DNA of 58,330 nucleotides from positions 1 through 58,330 of the forward strand of contig JANJUF010000137.1 of NCBI GenBank assembly GCA_024710705.1, in the 5' to 3' direction. The DNA comes from Gemmatimonadaceae bacterium (GTDB lineage: Bacteria > Gemmatimonadota > Gemmatimonadetes > Gemmatimonadales > Gemmatimonadaceae). Below the pieces are notes generated by a model that was given only the letters and a program-made list of their open reading frames with translations, was not told the DNA's origin and did no database searches. A program made the translations under genes and the position numbers. Shown one piece after another: positions 1 to 8,260 of the stretch (position 1 is its first letter; each line of letters starts with the position of its first letter).

Positions 1-375
1 CATCAACGTCACCTTCACCTTGTTGCCGTCTTCGATGAACCCACGAGCCTTGTTGGTCTTCGTGTCGAAGTCGTGCTTCTCGATGCCGGGACGGTACTTC
101 ACTTCCTTCAGCTGGATCACGTGCTGCTTCTTCTTCGCCTGCCGCGCCATCTTGGCCTGCTCGAACTTGTACTTCCCGAAGTCCATGATGCGGACCACCG
201 GGGGACGGGCGAGGGGCGCTACCTCGACGAGGTCGAGGCCGGCTTCCACGGCCATGTTCAACGCGACATCCACCTCAAGCACCCCCAACTGCCCACCATC
301 GGCACCGATCACGCGGACCGGCGAGATACGGATCTGCCGGTTGATGCGGGGGCCTCGCTTCGTGGTATCCTGAAT
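1..375 (-). CDS. infC: Translation initiation factor IF-3, 5' part (cut by window edge)
   Basis: IF-3 binds the 30S subunit, prevents premature 50S joining and proofreads the start codon. The visible 125 residues cover the N-terminal domain (RIN-x-QIR near residue 11, then IGADGGQLGV and LDLVEVAP), the linker with IMDFGKYKFE and KKKQHVIQLKE, and the beginning of the C-terminal domain (KEVKYRPGIEKHDF). About 55 residues are missing beyond base 1. There is no ATG, GTG or TTG in frame before the conserved RIN motif. Instead ATT (375-373) lies 7 bases after AGGAG (387-383), the same arrangement as the AUU start of enterobacterial infC. A hairpin with a T-rich tail stands just upstream. Identity is certain; the AUU start is a strong reading of the sequence, not tested. 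Confidence 0.95.
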   Translation of the reverse strand, partial: MQDTTKRGPRINRQIRISPVRVIGADGGQLGVLEVDVALNMAVEAGLDLVEVAPLARPPVVRIMDFGKYKFEQAKMARQAKKKQHVIQLKEVKYRPGIEKHDFDTKTNKARGFIEDGNKVKVTLM

Positions 376-387
376 ACGACGACTCCT
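373..387 (-). promoter_or_regulatory. Shine-Dalgarno and AUU start of infC
   Basis: Reading leftward, AGGAG (387-383), seven bases, then ATT CAG GAT ACC. A rare AUU start on infC is known to let IF-3 repress its own translation, because IF-3 rejects non-canonical starts. The site decides the infC start here. Confidence 0.7.
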
Positions 388-406
388 GACTGAAGAGAAA
401 AACAGA

Positions 407-434
407 ACGCGGACCCCGCATTCGGAGTCCGCGT
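407..434 (-). terminator. Hairpin with T-rich tail upstream of infC (terminator or attenuator)
   Basis: Perfect 8-bp stem ACGCGGAC/GTCCGCGT with a 12-base loop. On the minus strand it is followed at once by TTCTGTTTTTCTC, a good intrinsic terminator tail. It ends about 20 bases before the infC Shine-Dalgarno. It may end transcripts from upstream or act as an attenuator in the infC leader. Bases 435-606 beyond it show no gene, tRNA or clear motif. Confidence 0.65.
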
Positions 435-606
435 CACGCACAACGCCGCACGACCGTCGTCGCGCGGAGTGGCTTGTGTGGACTCCTGCAGCACAGCTTC
501 GCCGAAGCGAAGAGGCCAGAGGGTGAGATGGGCGCCCGCCCAGCTACTTGGCTGAATTGAAGCTAAAGCTAGGCTCGGTTGGGACTTAGGTCAAGGGGAG
601 AGACGG

Positions 607-716
607 GACGGAAGACGGAAGACGGAAGGGACCTGCCACGACAACGGCGATGCGGGGGTCCCGAAACCCGCATCGCCGTTGACCTTGCCGTTTCCTTCCG
701 CCTTCCGTCTTCCGTC
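607..716. repeat. Nested inverted repeat built from GACGGAA units around a 14-bp hairpin
   Basis: The outer arms (607-629 and 694-716) match as inverted repeats at 22 of 23 positions and consist of three GACGGAA units each. Inside lies a perfect 14-bp stem (643-656 with 667-680) and a 10-base loop. It sits directly downstream of the hydrolase stop at 717. The same GACGGAA tandem recurs at 52866-52893, so this looks like a dispersed intergenic element. The inner hairpin may also end transcription, although no T-run follows on either strand. Confidence 0.75.
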
Positions 717-1592
717 TCAAGTCCCCAACTCGAACCCCTTTGGCCCCTCAGAGATCCGCCCCCACGCGTTCGTCGCGTCGTGCTCGAAGATCACCAGCCA
801 GTTCCCCGCCACCACGTCCCTCCAGAGCGCCCGCTTCGACTCCAGCGTCACCAGCGGCTCCACGTCGTAGCCCATGATCCAGGGCAAGGGGATGTGGGCG
901 GCCGTCGGACAGACGTCGCCGAGGAAGACGGCCGTCTCCCCGGCGCTTTCAATCACGATGCTCTGATGATGCGGCGTGTGCCCCGGGGTGTGGCGCATCC
1001 GGATGCCGCTGAGCAGCTCGCCAAGACCGTCCACCAGTTCCAGTTGCCCCGTCGCCTTGAGGACATCCCAGTTGCGCGGGAAATAACTGGCCGCAGTGCG
1101 CTCGTTGGTATGCGTGGCGTAGTGCATCTCCCCGGCATGCACGAGGTATCGCGCGTTCGGGAACGCCGGCACCACCGCCCCGCCCTCGTCCACCACCGTG
1201 TTCCCGCCAGCGTGGTCGAAGTGCAGGTGGGTGTTGATCACCACGTCCACATCTTCGGCGCGGAAACCCGCCACCGCGAGCGCGGCCTCCAGCATCGTGC
1301 GGTGCCCGGGGACCGCGGCCTCTATTCCATAGATACTGAGGAACTTCTCGTCTTCCTTGTTGCCGATGCCGGTGTCGAGGAGCACCAGGCCATCGGGATG
1401 CTCCACCAGCAGGCAGCGCATGCCCATGGGGATGCGGTTCTTGGCATCGGCGGGGATGCGCTTTTCCCACAGTGTTTTCGGGACGACGCCGAACATCGCG
1501 CCGCCGTCGAGCTGTTGCCCACCGGCCTGGAGGGCGTGGATGCGGAGGGCGCCGAGGTGGCGCGATTGATGCAACGGTAGCGGGGCGCTCAT
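717..1592 (-). CDS. MBL-fold metallo-hydrolase
   Basis: A 291-residue metallo-beta-lactamase-fold enzyme, probably a di-zinc hydrolase. The signature HLHFDH is near residue 133, with further candidate ligands at HTPGH, the aspartate of FLGD and the histidine of IFEHD. A DTGIG strand precedes the core. Overall spacing resembles lactonase-type members (AHL lactonases and relatives), but the substrate cannot be read from sequence. There is no signal peptide, so it is likely cytoplasmic. The ATG at 1592 is chosen because the longer frame upstream (to 1838) is arginine-rich, runs antisense over the divergent EAL gene and matches nothing. It is divergent from the EAL gene with 122 bases between. 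Confidence 0.85.
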   Translation of the reverse strand: MSAPLPLHQSRHLGALRIHALQAGGQQLDGGAMFGVVPKTLWEKRIPADAKNRIPMGMRCLLVEHPDGLVLLDTGIGNKEDEKFLSIYGIEAAVPGHRTMLEAALAVAGFRAEDVDVVINTHLHFDHAGGNTVVDEGGAVVPAFPNARYLVHAGEMHYATHTNERTAASYFPRNWDVLKATGQLELVDGLGELLSGIRMRHTPGHTPHHQSIVIESAGETAVFLGDVCPTAAHIPLPWIMGYDVEPLVTLESKRALWRDVVAGNWLVIFEHDATNAWGRISEGPKGFELGT

Positions 1593-1714
1593 GCAGCGAA
1601 TGATGCATCGACGGGGGCCCAGCGGGCCAGCGATGCACCGGAACAGGGCGTCGTGCCGCACGGCGGATTGACTTCGCGGCGATTCCCGCAATCCACGATG
1701 GGGTAACACAGCGT

Positions 1715-2875
1715 ATGGTCGGTCCCCCTCCGCACGTCCTGCTCGTGGACCTCGACGCCTCCCGCCGCCTCGAGACCACTGATGCGCTGCAACGCGCCGG
1801 ACTGCAGGTGTTCGCCGTCGCAACGGCAGAAGCCGCACTGGAGGAGATCGCCGCGCAGCGCTGCGAGATCCTCGTCGTCGGGTTCGAGGGGTCGACGACC
1901 GTCGGATTGCCGTTCCTCAATGCCGTACGCGAACTCGCCCCCACGCTGCCGATGATCCTCCTCACGCCAGCGCCGGAGTTGCAGACGGCAATCGGCGCAC
2001 TCAACCTCGGCGTGTACCGGTACCTCGCCCTGCCCATCGCGCCCCGGGACCTGGTCTCGCACATTCGCCGGGCCATCACCGAACGGAAGATGTCCCTCGA
2101 GCGCGATTCCGCCGCCTCCCGCCGCGAGCGTCGCGCGACGGAGTTGCACCGGCTCCAGGCGGCGCTCGCGCAGCTTTGGATCGCGTACCAGCCGATTGTG
2201 GAGTCGCGCACCGGGGCGACCATGGGATTCGAGGCCCTGCTCCGCTGCGACCACCCGGAGTTGGCGATGCCGCTCCCCGTGATCGCCGCCGCCCGACGGG
2301 TGGACGCCACGCGGGAGATGGGCCGCCGGATCCGTCAGAGGGTCACGGCGGACGCCGAGCGCCTGCCACCGCAGGCGTCAATCTTCGTCAACCTCCTCGC
2401 CGAGGATCTCGGAGATGACGAACTGCTCGATGCCCGCGCGCCACTCTCGCGCATCGCGAACCGCGTCGTCCTCGAACTCACGGAGCAGGCGTCGCTCGAT
2501 GTGATACCCGATGTGGACGAACGCATTCGGGCGCTGCGCGACCTCGGATTTCGCATCGCCCTCGACGATCTCGGGGCCGGGTACTCCGGCCTCTCGATCC
2601 TGGCGCGCGTACATCCGGAGATCGTGAAGCTTGATCGCTCCCTGATCCACGAACTGCATCGTAGCGAACGGCGGCAGGCCGTCGTCGGGTCGATGGTGTC
2701 GCTCTGTGCTTCGCTCCACATCGGCGTCATCGGCGAAGGGGTGGAATCGACCGACGAAGCGGCGACGCTTTCGCGCCTGGGCGTGCCGCATCTCCAAGGG
2801 AATCTCATCGCGCGGCCTGATCGGCTTGGCTCATTGCTCCGGCGCACCTCCGGCGCGCCCCGTGAACTTGAATGA
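1715..2875 (+). CDS. Degenerate receiver-EAL protein (c-di-GMP phosphodiesterase)
   Basis: 386 residues. Residues 1-125 have a response-regulator receiver fold (VLLVDLD at the start, LPMILLTP, then YRYLALP), but the strand that should end in the phosphorylated Asp reads ILVVGFEG, so phosphorylation by a kinase is unlikely. Residues 145-380 form an EAL domain that keeps the catalytic set: EALLR, the Asn of FVNLL, LELTE, DDLGAGYS, KLDRS and GEGVE, then the QGN loop. It should therefore cleave c-di-GMP. No transmembrane segments. It stands beside the polysaccharide locus and in the same window as a GGDEF enzyme and a GEMM-like riboswitch, so local c-di-GMP control is plausible. Confidence 0.88.
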   Translation: MVGPPPHVLLVDLDASRRLETTDALQRAGLQVFAVATAEAALEEIAAQRCEILVVGFEGSTTVGLPFLNAVRELAPTLPMILLTPAPELQTAIGALNLGVYRYLALPIAPRDLVSHIRRAITERKMSLERDSAASRRERRATELHRLQAALAQLWIAYQPIVESRTGATMGFEALLRCDHPELAMPLPVIAAARRVDATREMGRRIRQRVTADAERLPPQASIFVNLLAEDLGDDELLDARAPLSRIANRVVLELTEQASLDVIPDVDERIRALRDLGFRIALDDLGAGYSGLSILARVHPEIVKLDRSLIHELHRSERRQAVVGSMVSLCASLHIGVIGEGVESTDEAATLSRLGVPHLQGNLIARPDRLGSLLRRTSGAPRELE

Positions 2876-2911
2876 AGCAAAGGGCAGCGCGCACGTGCAC
2901 CAGAATGATGC

Positions 2912-3065
2912 GATGCCGGACCGATGCGGGGCGATCGCAACGGCATCCTCCGCCTGGTTCGCGCGATGCCTGCGCCCTGCAAGCGGCAGTGGCACAAGGC
3001 GTTGCCTGCGCCACCCGTCACCGGCAGGGTGACGCCGCCCGCGTCGAGGCTGCGTGGCCGCAGGC
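2912..3065 (+). other. Structured leader-like region upstream of the epimerase gene
   Basis: The 207-base gap 2876-3082 contains three inverted repeats: GATGCCG/CGGCATC (2912-2918 with 2941-2947), CGTCACC/GGTGACG (3016-3022 with 3028-3034), and GCCTGCG/CGCAGGC (3004-3010 with 3059-3065) enclosing the second one. The last stem ends 17 bases before the epimerase ATG. The geometry suggests a folded leader RNA, but I do not recognise a known riboswitch class and found no T-run. Confidence 0.35.
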
Positions 3066-3082
3066 TTGCGCCTCTCGGCAGC

Positions 3083-4111
3083 ATGGCTACTCACACTCCC
3101 CACGTGCTTGTCACCGGCGCCGCAGGATTCATCGGTAGCCACCTCACCGAGCGACTGCTCGCGGACGGCTTCGCGGTCACGGGCCTCGACAACTTCGATC
3201 CGTTCTACGCGGCCAGCGAGAAGTGGGCGAACCTCGCCGTGGTACGCCGCCATCCCCGGTTCGTGTTGCACGAGGTGGATTGCAGCGATGCCGATGCGCT
3301 CGAGGCGCGGGTCGCCCGGGTCCCCATCGACGCCATCGTCCATCTGGCGGCGCGCGCCGGCGTCCGGCCGTCGCTCGAGGATCCCACGGGCTACATCCGC
3401 GCGAACGTCCTCGGAACCCAGGCGGTGCTCGACCTGGCGCGCAAACGTGACATCACGCGGATCGTGTTCGGCTCGTCCTCGTCGGTGTACGGGGACTCCT
3501 CCGATGTACCCTTCCGAGAAGCGATGGATGTCGGCGCGCCCATCTCGCCGTACGCGGCGACGAAGCGTGCCGGGGAATTGCTGTGCGCCACGCACGCCCA
3601 CCTCTATGGGGCATCCATCGCCGCGCTGCGGTTCTTCACGGTGTACGGCCCGCGGCAGCGCCCGGATCTCGCCATCCGGCGCTTCGCGACCCGGATGCTG
3701 GACGGCTCAGAGATCGAACTGTTCGGCGACGGCACCACGTCGCGCGACTACACCTGGATCGACGACATCATCGACGGCATCGTGGCAGCGTTGGCGTGGA
3801 CGCAGCGCACTCCGGGTGCATGCGAGACATTCAACTTGGGCGGTCGACGGACCACGACGCTGGCGCGCCTCGTGACGCTCCTCGAGTCCGCCCTTGGCGT
3901 GCGGGCCCGAATTGTCGGTCGGCCTCGCCAGCCCGGAGACGTGTCGCGTACCTGGGCCGATACGACGAAGGCCGAACAGCATTTCGGCTATGCGCCGCGC
4001 GTCCGCATCGAAGAGGGCATCCCGCGCTTTGCCGCGTGGATGCGTCAGCGGGTGCAACACCGCGCGACCGCCGAGTTCCAGGCCGCCGGGTTGGCGCTCG
4101 GCACGCGCTGA
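3083..4111 (+). CDS. NAD-dependent UDP-sugar epimerase (GalE/UDP-glucuronate epimerase-like)
   Basis: 342-residue extended short-chain dehydrogenase. The Rossmann motif TGAAGFIGSH is at residues 10-19, DNFDPFY follows beta-2 as in UDP-glucuronate 4-epimerases, and the catalytic pair is YAATK (Tyr-x-x-x-Lys) after FGSSSSVYG. RQPGDVSRTWAD near residue 285 is the usual C-terminal substrate loop. It probably inverts C4 of a UDP-hexose or UDP-hexuronate for polysaccharide synthesis. The ATG at 3083 puts the Rossmann motif at the normal place; the open frame further upstream is a leader. The exact substrate is unknown. Confidence 0.9.
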   Translation: MATHTPHVLVTGAAGFIGSHLTERLLADGFAVTGLDNFDPFYAASEKWANLAVVRRHPRFVLHEVDCSDADALEARVARVPIDAIVHLAARAGVRPSLEDPTGYIRANVLGTQAVLDLARKRDITRIVFGSSSSVYGDSSDVPFREAMDVGAPISPYAATKRAGELLCATHAHLYGASIAALRFFTVYGPRQRPDLAIRRFATRMLDGSEIELFGDGTTSRDYTWIDDIIDGIVAALAWTQRTPGACETFNLGGRRTTTLARLVTLLESALGVRARIVGRPRQPGDVSRTWADTTKAEQHFGYAPRVRIEEGIPRFAAWMRQRVQHRATAEFQAAGLALGTR

Positions 4112-4139
4112 CCCGACGGGCCGGACCGGCGCCGGCGTG

Positions 4140-4328
4140 TCAGTTCCGGTCGCCCGAGTCGCGGCGTCGCCGGCCACTCTGCTGGCGACGACTCGGATGC
4201 TTCCGCCGCTCCATCCCTGAGCGTCGTTCGACCACCACCGGGATCTCCTCGCTCCGCCGGTCACGGAGAATGCGCCGGCCGGCGCTCCGCCTCCGATCGC
4301 CACCACCCCCTCGATGCACCGTGGTCAC
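4140..4328 (-). CDS. Small arginine-rich protein (hypothetical)
   Basis: 62 residues, GTG start at 4328 overlapping the stop of the preceding gene by GTGA, the same coupling used throughout this operon. The protein is almost all charged, with repeated DRR/ERR pairs (DRRSEE, ERRSGMERR, RRRRDSGDR). I cannot assign a function. Basic RR-pair proteins may bind nucleic acid or acidic polymers. The overlap with the upstream gene is the main argument that it is real; its composition is also what GC-rich non-coding frames tend to give. Confidence 0.4.
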   Translation of the reverse strand: MTTVHRGGGGDRRRSAGRRILRDRRSEEIPVVVERRSGMERRKHPSRRQQSGRRRRDSGDRN

Positions 4329-5014
4329 CGTGACCCCCCGTCCCGGCCGTCGGTGCGCCGAGCCGCGCGGGGAGGCCCTCGCGCCGCGAGCTGCGCCCGG
4401 AGCCGGATCCGCTCGATGACAAACGCATCGCGATCACCCGCACGCGATGTCGTGATGACGTACTCGAACCGAACCGCACGCCACGCCAGCCCTGCCGATC
4501 CACCAGAGGCGAAGTCCGGCCGGCCCTGTGTCGCAGTCGCGTCCAGCGAGAGGGCGCCAGGGCCACCCCACACTTCCGCCACGGCGCGAAGGTCCGGCAC
4601 CGCGAGTGGCAGTTCCATCCGTAGCGCCCCGTGCCACGCGACCCACCGGTGCACGACGTCGTCGCGGCCCACCGCGATGGCCCTCGGGCCAAGCCAAACC
4701 TCGACCCCACGATGCACGCGCACACCGAGCGCCGCGATACCCTCGGCGAGCGCGTGCGGCGCACCACCAGCGGTGAGAACGCCCTCACCGTACCCGAGAT
4801 GCACGCGCCATGCCCCGTACCCGAGCCATCCCTCGATGGCCCCGACGAGTCCCTCCCGCGGAGCGTCAATGCCTGCGGCCGCATGTCGGAGGGCCACGGC
4901 GTCGACGCCCGCCAGCACAGCGGCCTGTGGCTGCGCCATCGCTGGGCGTCCCAATGCAGACGCCGCGACGAGCAGGGCCGCCATCAAGGGGGGGAGAACG
5001 CGACCGCGCATCAC
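4325..5014 (-). CDS. Exported protein of unknown function
   Basis: 229 residues with an N-terminal signal peptide (hydrophobic LMAALLVAASAL, cleavage likely after AMA near residue 27). The mature part has alternating short strands with many aromatic and glycine residues (GYGAWRVHLGYGEG, EVWLGPRAI, LRMELPLAV), which could be a small outer-membrane or periplasmic beta-barrel. No family is recognised. GTG at 5014 or the adjacent ATG at 5011 could start it; both overlap the stop of the preceding gene. It is the sixth gene of the leftward export operon that begins at 11341. Confidence 0.7.
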   Translation of the reverse strand: MMRGRVLPPLMAALLVAASALGRPAMAQPQAAVLAGVDAVALRHAAAGIDAPREGLVGAIEGWLGYGAWRVHLGYGEGVLTAGGAPHALAEGIAALGVRVHRGVEVWLGPRAIAVGRDDVVHRWVAWHGALRMELPLAVPDLRAVAEVWGGPGALSLDATATQGRPDFASGGSAGLAWRAVRFEYVITTSRAGDRDAFVIERIRLRAQLAARGPPRAARRTDGRDGGSR

Positions 5015-5964
5015 GGCGCACGCTCACTGGCAGGTCGCGACGGATGGACCATGATCCGCAAGTGCGTCACCGACGCATCCACCGGACGGGCCGTTGGACC
5101 TGGCGCCTCCCTCGGTTCGCGCGAAGCGCTCGGACGGACCAGTCCGGCAACGAGCACCGCCCCGCTGAGGCCGAACCGCGCACCAGGGGCCGTGGACGGC
5201 GTCCCGACCAAGTCCGGCAGGAACGCCGCGAAGGCCGCAACGACGACGCTCGCGACCGCCGCGGAGCGGCCGGGCCTCGGCGCGCGATGTACGGGCTGCA
5301 CCCCGACCGGATGCACGACCTCCGCACTACTCCCCGCGGCGTCGCGCGAGCGGATGCAGATGGCCGCGCTTCCGGGCGTCGGCATCCGCCCCTCGGCATC
5401 GAGTCCGCTCCACGCGAGGTCGAGGCTGTCGGCGATCGGCCCAGCGTACAGCAACTGCCGCACGCCGCCCTCGGCATCGCAGATCGTGACATCTACGCGA
5501 TGCGGCGCGCTCGCGACGAGGCGGAGCGGCAGCGTCTCGACGCGCACGGCGAGGATGGTATCCGACGCGGCGGACAGTGCGACGAACGCGGTGCGGACAC
5601 GGGCCGCCTCGAACGCCCGGATGACCGGCGGCGGGAACACCATCGTGTCCGGGCGGACCCGGGGCGAGGTCGCGAGGGCGTCGCGGAAAGCCAAGTCGGC
5701 GCGGCCCTCGTTGCCCCGTTGGAGCTCCGCCGCGCCCAGGTACAGCGCCAGCTCTGCACGCGTGCTCGCGGGCACACCGGGGTCGGCCGCGGCGAGCCCC
5801 TGACGCAGGAGTTCGACAGCCAGGTCGTATTCCAGGACGCGGTAGGCGTCGATGCCGCGGCGCGCAAGCTGCTCAACCGATTGCGCACGCGCGGCTGGGG
5901 CGACGGCCAGCAGCGTCGCCACGAGAGCCCAGACCGCCCACCGACGCAGGGGAACACGCATCAT
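5011..5964 (-). CDS. Exported TPR-like protein of unknown function
   Basis: 317 residues, signal peptide ending near ARAQ (residue 28). Residues 30-115 look like tetratricopeptide-type helices (LARRGIDAYRVLEYDLAVELL, TRAELALYLGAAELQRG). The middle is beta-rich, and a hydrophobic stretch AAVASVVVAAFAAFLPDLVG near residue 235 may be a membrane segment. It overlaps the kinase-like gene upstream by ATGATG and the unknown exported protein downstream. It may bind partners in the periplasm or be anchored in the inner membrane. No specific family assigned. Confidence 0.72.
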   Translation of the reverse strand: MMRVPLRRWAVWALVATLLAVAPAARAQSVEQLARRGIDAYRVLEYDLAVELLRQGLAAADPGVPASTRAELALYLGAAELQRGNEGRADLAFRDALATSPRVRPDTMVFPPPVIRAFEAARVRTAFVALSAASDTILAVRVETLPLRLVASAPHRVDVTICDAEGGVRQLLYAGPIADSLDLAWSGLDAEGRMPTPGSAAICIRSRDAAGSSAEVVHPVGVQPVHRAPRPGRSAAVASVVVAAFAAFLPDLVGTPSTAPGARFGLSGAVLVAGLVRPSASREPREAPGPTARPVDASVTHLRIMVHPSRPASERAP

Positions 5965-7418
5965 GGCTTCTCCGGCTCGAGGACGACATCCAGCAGGCGG
6001 ACGGCATCACCGACGCCCACGACGATGCTCGTGTCGTGCGCGCGGAATCCCGGACGCGCGAGCCGGATGCGACGCTGGCCGCTCGCGATCCCGACGTTGT
6101 GTAGCGGCGTGTGACCGACGAGTGAGTCGTCCACATAGACGAAGGCCCACGGACGCGCGCTCACGGAGAGATGACCACGCGCTGGCAGTTGCGGCAGCTC
6201 CACCTGCACGGGAGCGGGCATCGGTGGCGCCGCGGATGGCCTCGGCTCGGCGAGCGCGGGGGCTCGGTGGGCAACCGGAGTCGCCGCCGAGGGGACCGAC
6301 GGGACCGGAGAAGGCGGCTTGGCAACAGCCGCGGCCACCGCGTCCGGCCGGGGCGGCGGCGGCGGCGGCGCGGGAGCCGCGGGCTCGGTGCGTTGGTCAG
6401 TTGTCCATCCCCAGTTCCGTATCTGACCCTCGTGGGGTCGTAGCACGGACAGGGCTGCGGCCCCCATCAACAGCGCGAGTGCGGCCACGGCCGGACCTCG
6501 CATCGAACCCAAGGGCGGACCCACCATCAGCAGCGGTTGCGCACCGACCGGCGCACGTCCGGTGGTTTGGGTCCCGTCGGGACTCGACGCGTCGGCCGCG
6601 ACTGCAGTCTTTACGACTCCCCGGTCGAGCGGAGACGTCGGCACGCTCTGAGGCCGCCCCATGACGCGATCACGTGCGGCTACGGCACGCGCCTCCACCA
6701 TCAGCGTCCGGAGACCTTTCGCCACCGCTCCGGCCGGCGCGGCCGCGGATTCCTGCAGGAACGCGAGCAGATCGGCGTCGGCCGACGTCACCCCATCCTC
6801 CGACGCCGCTGCCGCGCGCGGCAGGAGCAGCGCGTGGAGCACGCGCGCGAGCGCCGCCCAGTCCGTCGCTGGCGCCGCCGGCTCAACGCGGGATTCCGCC
6901 AAGGCCGCAATCAGGCGATCCACGCCGGGGGGGCGCAGACTGAGCGCACCGGCATCGTCGCGTCGAATGCCGCCCAGCTCAAGACCACCGTGCGCGATGC
7001 CGCGGGCGTGCACGGCGTCCACGGCGGCGGCAATCTCGTCCCCGAGGTCGAGCACCTCGGCCACCGAGAGCGGACCATGCAGGGCAATCCACTCCGAGAG
7101 CGTCCGCGACCTCGGAATGGCGTCCGTGCACCACCGGAGCCGTTCCGTGACACCGACACCGAGCAGCGGCTGTACGCACGGATGCGGCGCCGTGCGCGCC
7201 ACGGCGAAGATGTGCGACGTGAGTTGGTCGAGTCCGCGCGCCCGCAGCGCGACGCGCGAGAAGACGGTCAGCGTCACGCCGGCGTTGCCGCCGCTGGTGT
7301 CCTGCACGCAGTACCGGCGCACGCCCGGCGCGATGGTGAGCGGCTCGCCTCGGGAGAACCGATCGCCCAGTTCGGCGTCCACCCATTCGTCGAGGGCTTC
7401 GCGAACGCGAGACATCAT
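5961..7418 (-). CDS. Membrane-anchored Ser/Thr pseudokinase with C-terminal PEGA domain
   Basis: 485 residues. Residues 1-260 resemble a eukaryotic-type protein kinase fold (VQPLLGVGVTE, SEWIALHGPLSVAEVLDLGDEIAAAVDAVHARG), but the catalytic loop that should be HRDxKPxN reads HGGLELGGI and no DFG is present, so it is probably a pseudokinase. One transmembrane segment follows (AVAALALLMGAAALSVL, near residue 315), then about 100 proline/alanine-rich residues. Finally comes a PEGA domain (WAFVYVDDSLVGHTPL, near residue 425), a surface module found in S-layer and kinase-linked proteins. It may sense the envelope or scaffold the export machinery encoded beside it. Overlaps both neighbours by four bases. 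Confidence 0.75.
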   Translation of the reverse strand: MMSRVREALDEWVDAELGDRFSRGEPLTIAPGVRRYCVQDTSGGNAGVTLTVFSRVALRARGLDQLTSHIFAVARTAPHPCVQPLLGVGVTERLRWCTDAIPRSRTLSEWIALHGPLSVAEVLDLGDEIAAAVDAVHARGIAHGGLELGGIRRDDAGALSLRPPGVDRLIAALAESRVEPAAPATDWAALARVLHALLLPRAAAASEDGVTSADADLLAFLQESAAAPAGAVAKGLRTLMVEARAVAARDRVMGRPQSVPTSPLDRGVVKTAVAADASSPDGTQTTGRAPVGAQPLLMVGPPLGSMRGPAVAALALLMGAAALSVLRPHEGQIRNWGWTTDQRTEPAAPAPPPPPPRPDAVAAAVAKPPSPVPSVPSAATPVAHRAPALAEPRPSAAPPMPAPVQVELPQLPARGHLSVSARPWAFVYVDDSLVGHTPLHNVGIASGQRRIRLARPGFRAHDTSIVVGVGDAVRLLDVVLEPEKP

Positions 7419-8260
7419 GGCCCGCCGTCCTCCGCCGAGAGGAGCGCGACGTCAAATGTCTTCGTGATCGCCGCAAGACCATGGCCCACGACCCGCAGGC
7501 GATATCCACTGCCTGGCAAGTCGATTCGCACGTTGCTGAACTCGGCGCGTCCCGCCACAAACGGCTCGGCGAGGTCGCCGTAGGCGCTCGCCAGCGGCGT
7601 CCCCGTGTCCTCAACCAGGACGATGGTCGCCAATCCGCTGGCCTGGGAGATCGAGTTCCCGAAGCGATCCTCGAGCACTACCCGCAGGGCCGGACGAATC
7701 GGCGCATTCACTTCGGTATCGCTCGCATCCACCTCGAACCGCAGGGCGTGCGGCGCGCCCGGCCGCGCGATGGCGGCGAAGCGTGCTGGCCCGCCCTCGG
7801 CACTCGCTACGGATGCCTCGACCACGATGGTGCCCGGGACGGTGCCGAGGGTGAGCAACCCGCGCGCCTCCCCGGCCGCATTCGACACCGCGTCGACGGA
7901 CGTGATGCTCCCCGCACCTGAAACCACGCGCCACGCAACGGCCACGCCGGACACCGGCGCACCCGAGGCACGTTCAATGCGCACAACGAACGGCTGCGCG
8001 AGGGTCGCCCCGACGCTGTCGGCCTGTCCGTCGCCGCTCACCGCGAGGAGCCGTTGGCCCGGCTGCGGGACGATCGGCGTACCGTTGCCATCGCCGTCGC
8101 CGTCCCCGCGGTCCGCCGGCGGACGCAGCAGGTCGCCGGCGCGGCACCCGACCAGCACGAGCAACATCAGCAGTGCGCGTCGCCATCCGCGCCCCGACCG
8201 CGACAACCCGACAGTGCGCGCCATACGGCATGCCGCACTAAAGGACTTGAGATAATCCAT
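7415..8260 (-). CDS. Ig-like (Big_1) lipoprotein
   Basis: 281 residues. The lipobox LVLVGC ends at Cys39, so it should be lipidated. An Asp/Gly-rich linker (DRGDGDGDGNG) follows. Residues 75-170 fit a bacterial Ig-like domain (PFVVRIERASGAPVSGVAVAWRV, then GEARGLLTLG), with a second similar domain to residue 270 (LRFEVDASD, FGNSISQASG). It probably works at the outer membrane next to the export channel. ATG 8260 has a strong GGGAGG Shine-Dalgarno but gives a long signal-peptide N-region; ATG 8224 (residue 13) would give a more usual one. The 8260 start overlaps the export gene by 23 bases. Confidence 0.75.
   Translation of the reverse strand: MDYLKSFSAACRMARTVGLSRSGRGWRRALLMLLVLVGCRAGDLLRPPADRGDGDGDGNGTPIVPQPGQRLLAVSGDGQADSVGATLAQPFVVRIERASGAPVSGVAVAWRVVSGAGSITSVDAVSNAAGEARGLLTLGTVPGTIVVEASVASAEGGPARFAAIARPGAPHALRFEVDASDTEVNAPIRPALRVVLEDRFGNSISQASGLATIVLVEDTGTPLASAYGDLAEPFVAGRAEFSNVRIDLPGSGYRLRVVGHGLAAITKTFDVALLSAEDGGP

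Noticed and set aside
376..716. tRNA or missing thrS upstream of infC
   Set aside because: No cloverleaf, no T-loop motif and no coding frame with synthetase-like sequence.
949..2310. Long minus-strand frame of about 450 codons
   Set aside because: It overlaps the MBL hydrolase and EAL genes in other frames, has arginine-rich composition and shows no family motif.
2876..3082. Possible second GEMM riboswitch
   Set aside because: Inverted repeats exist, but the GAAA-loop stem and the conserved core elements are absent.
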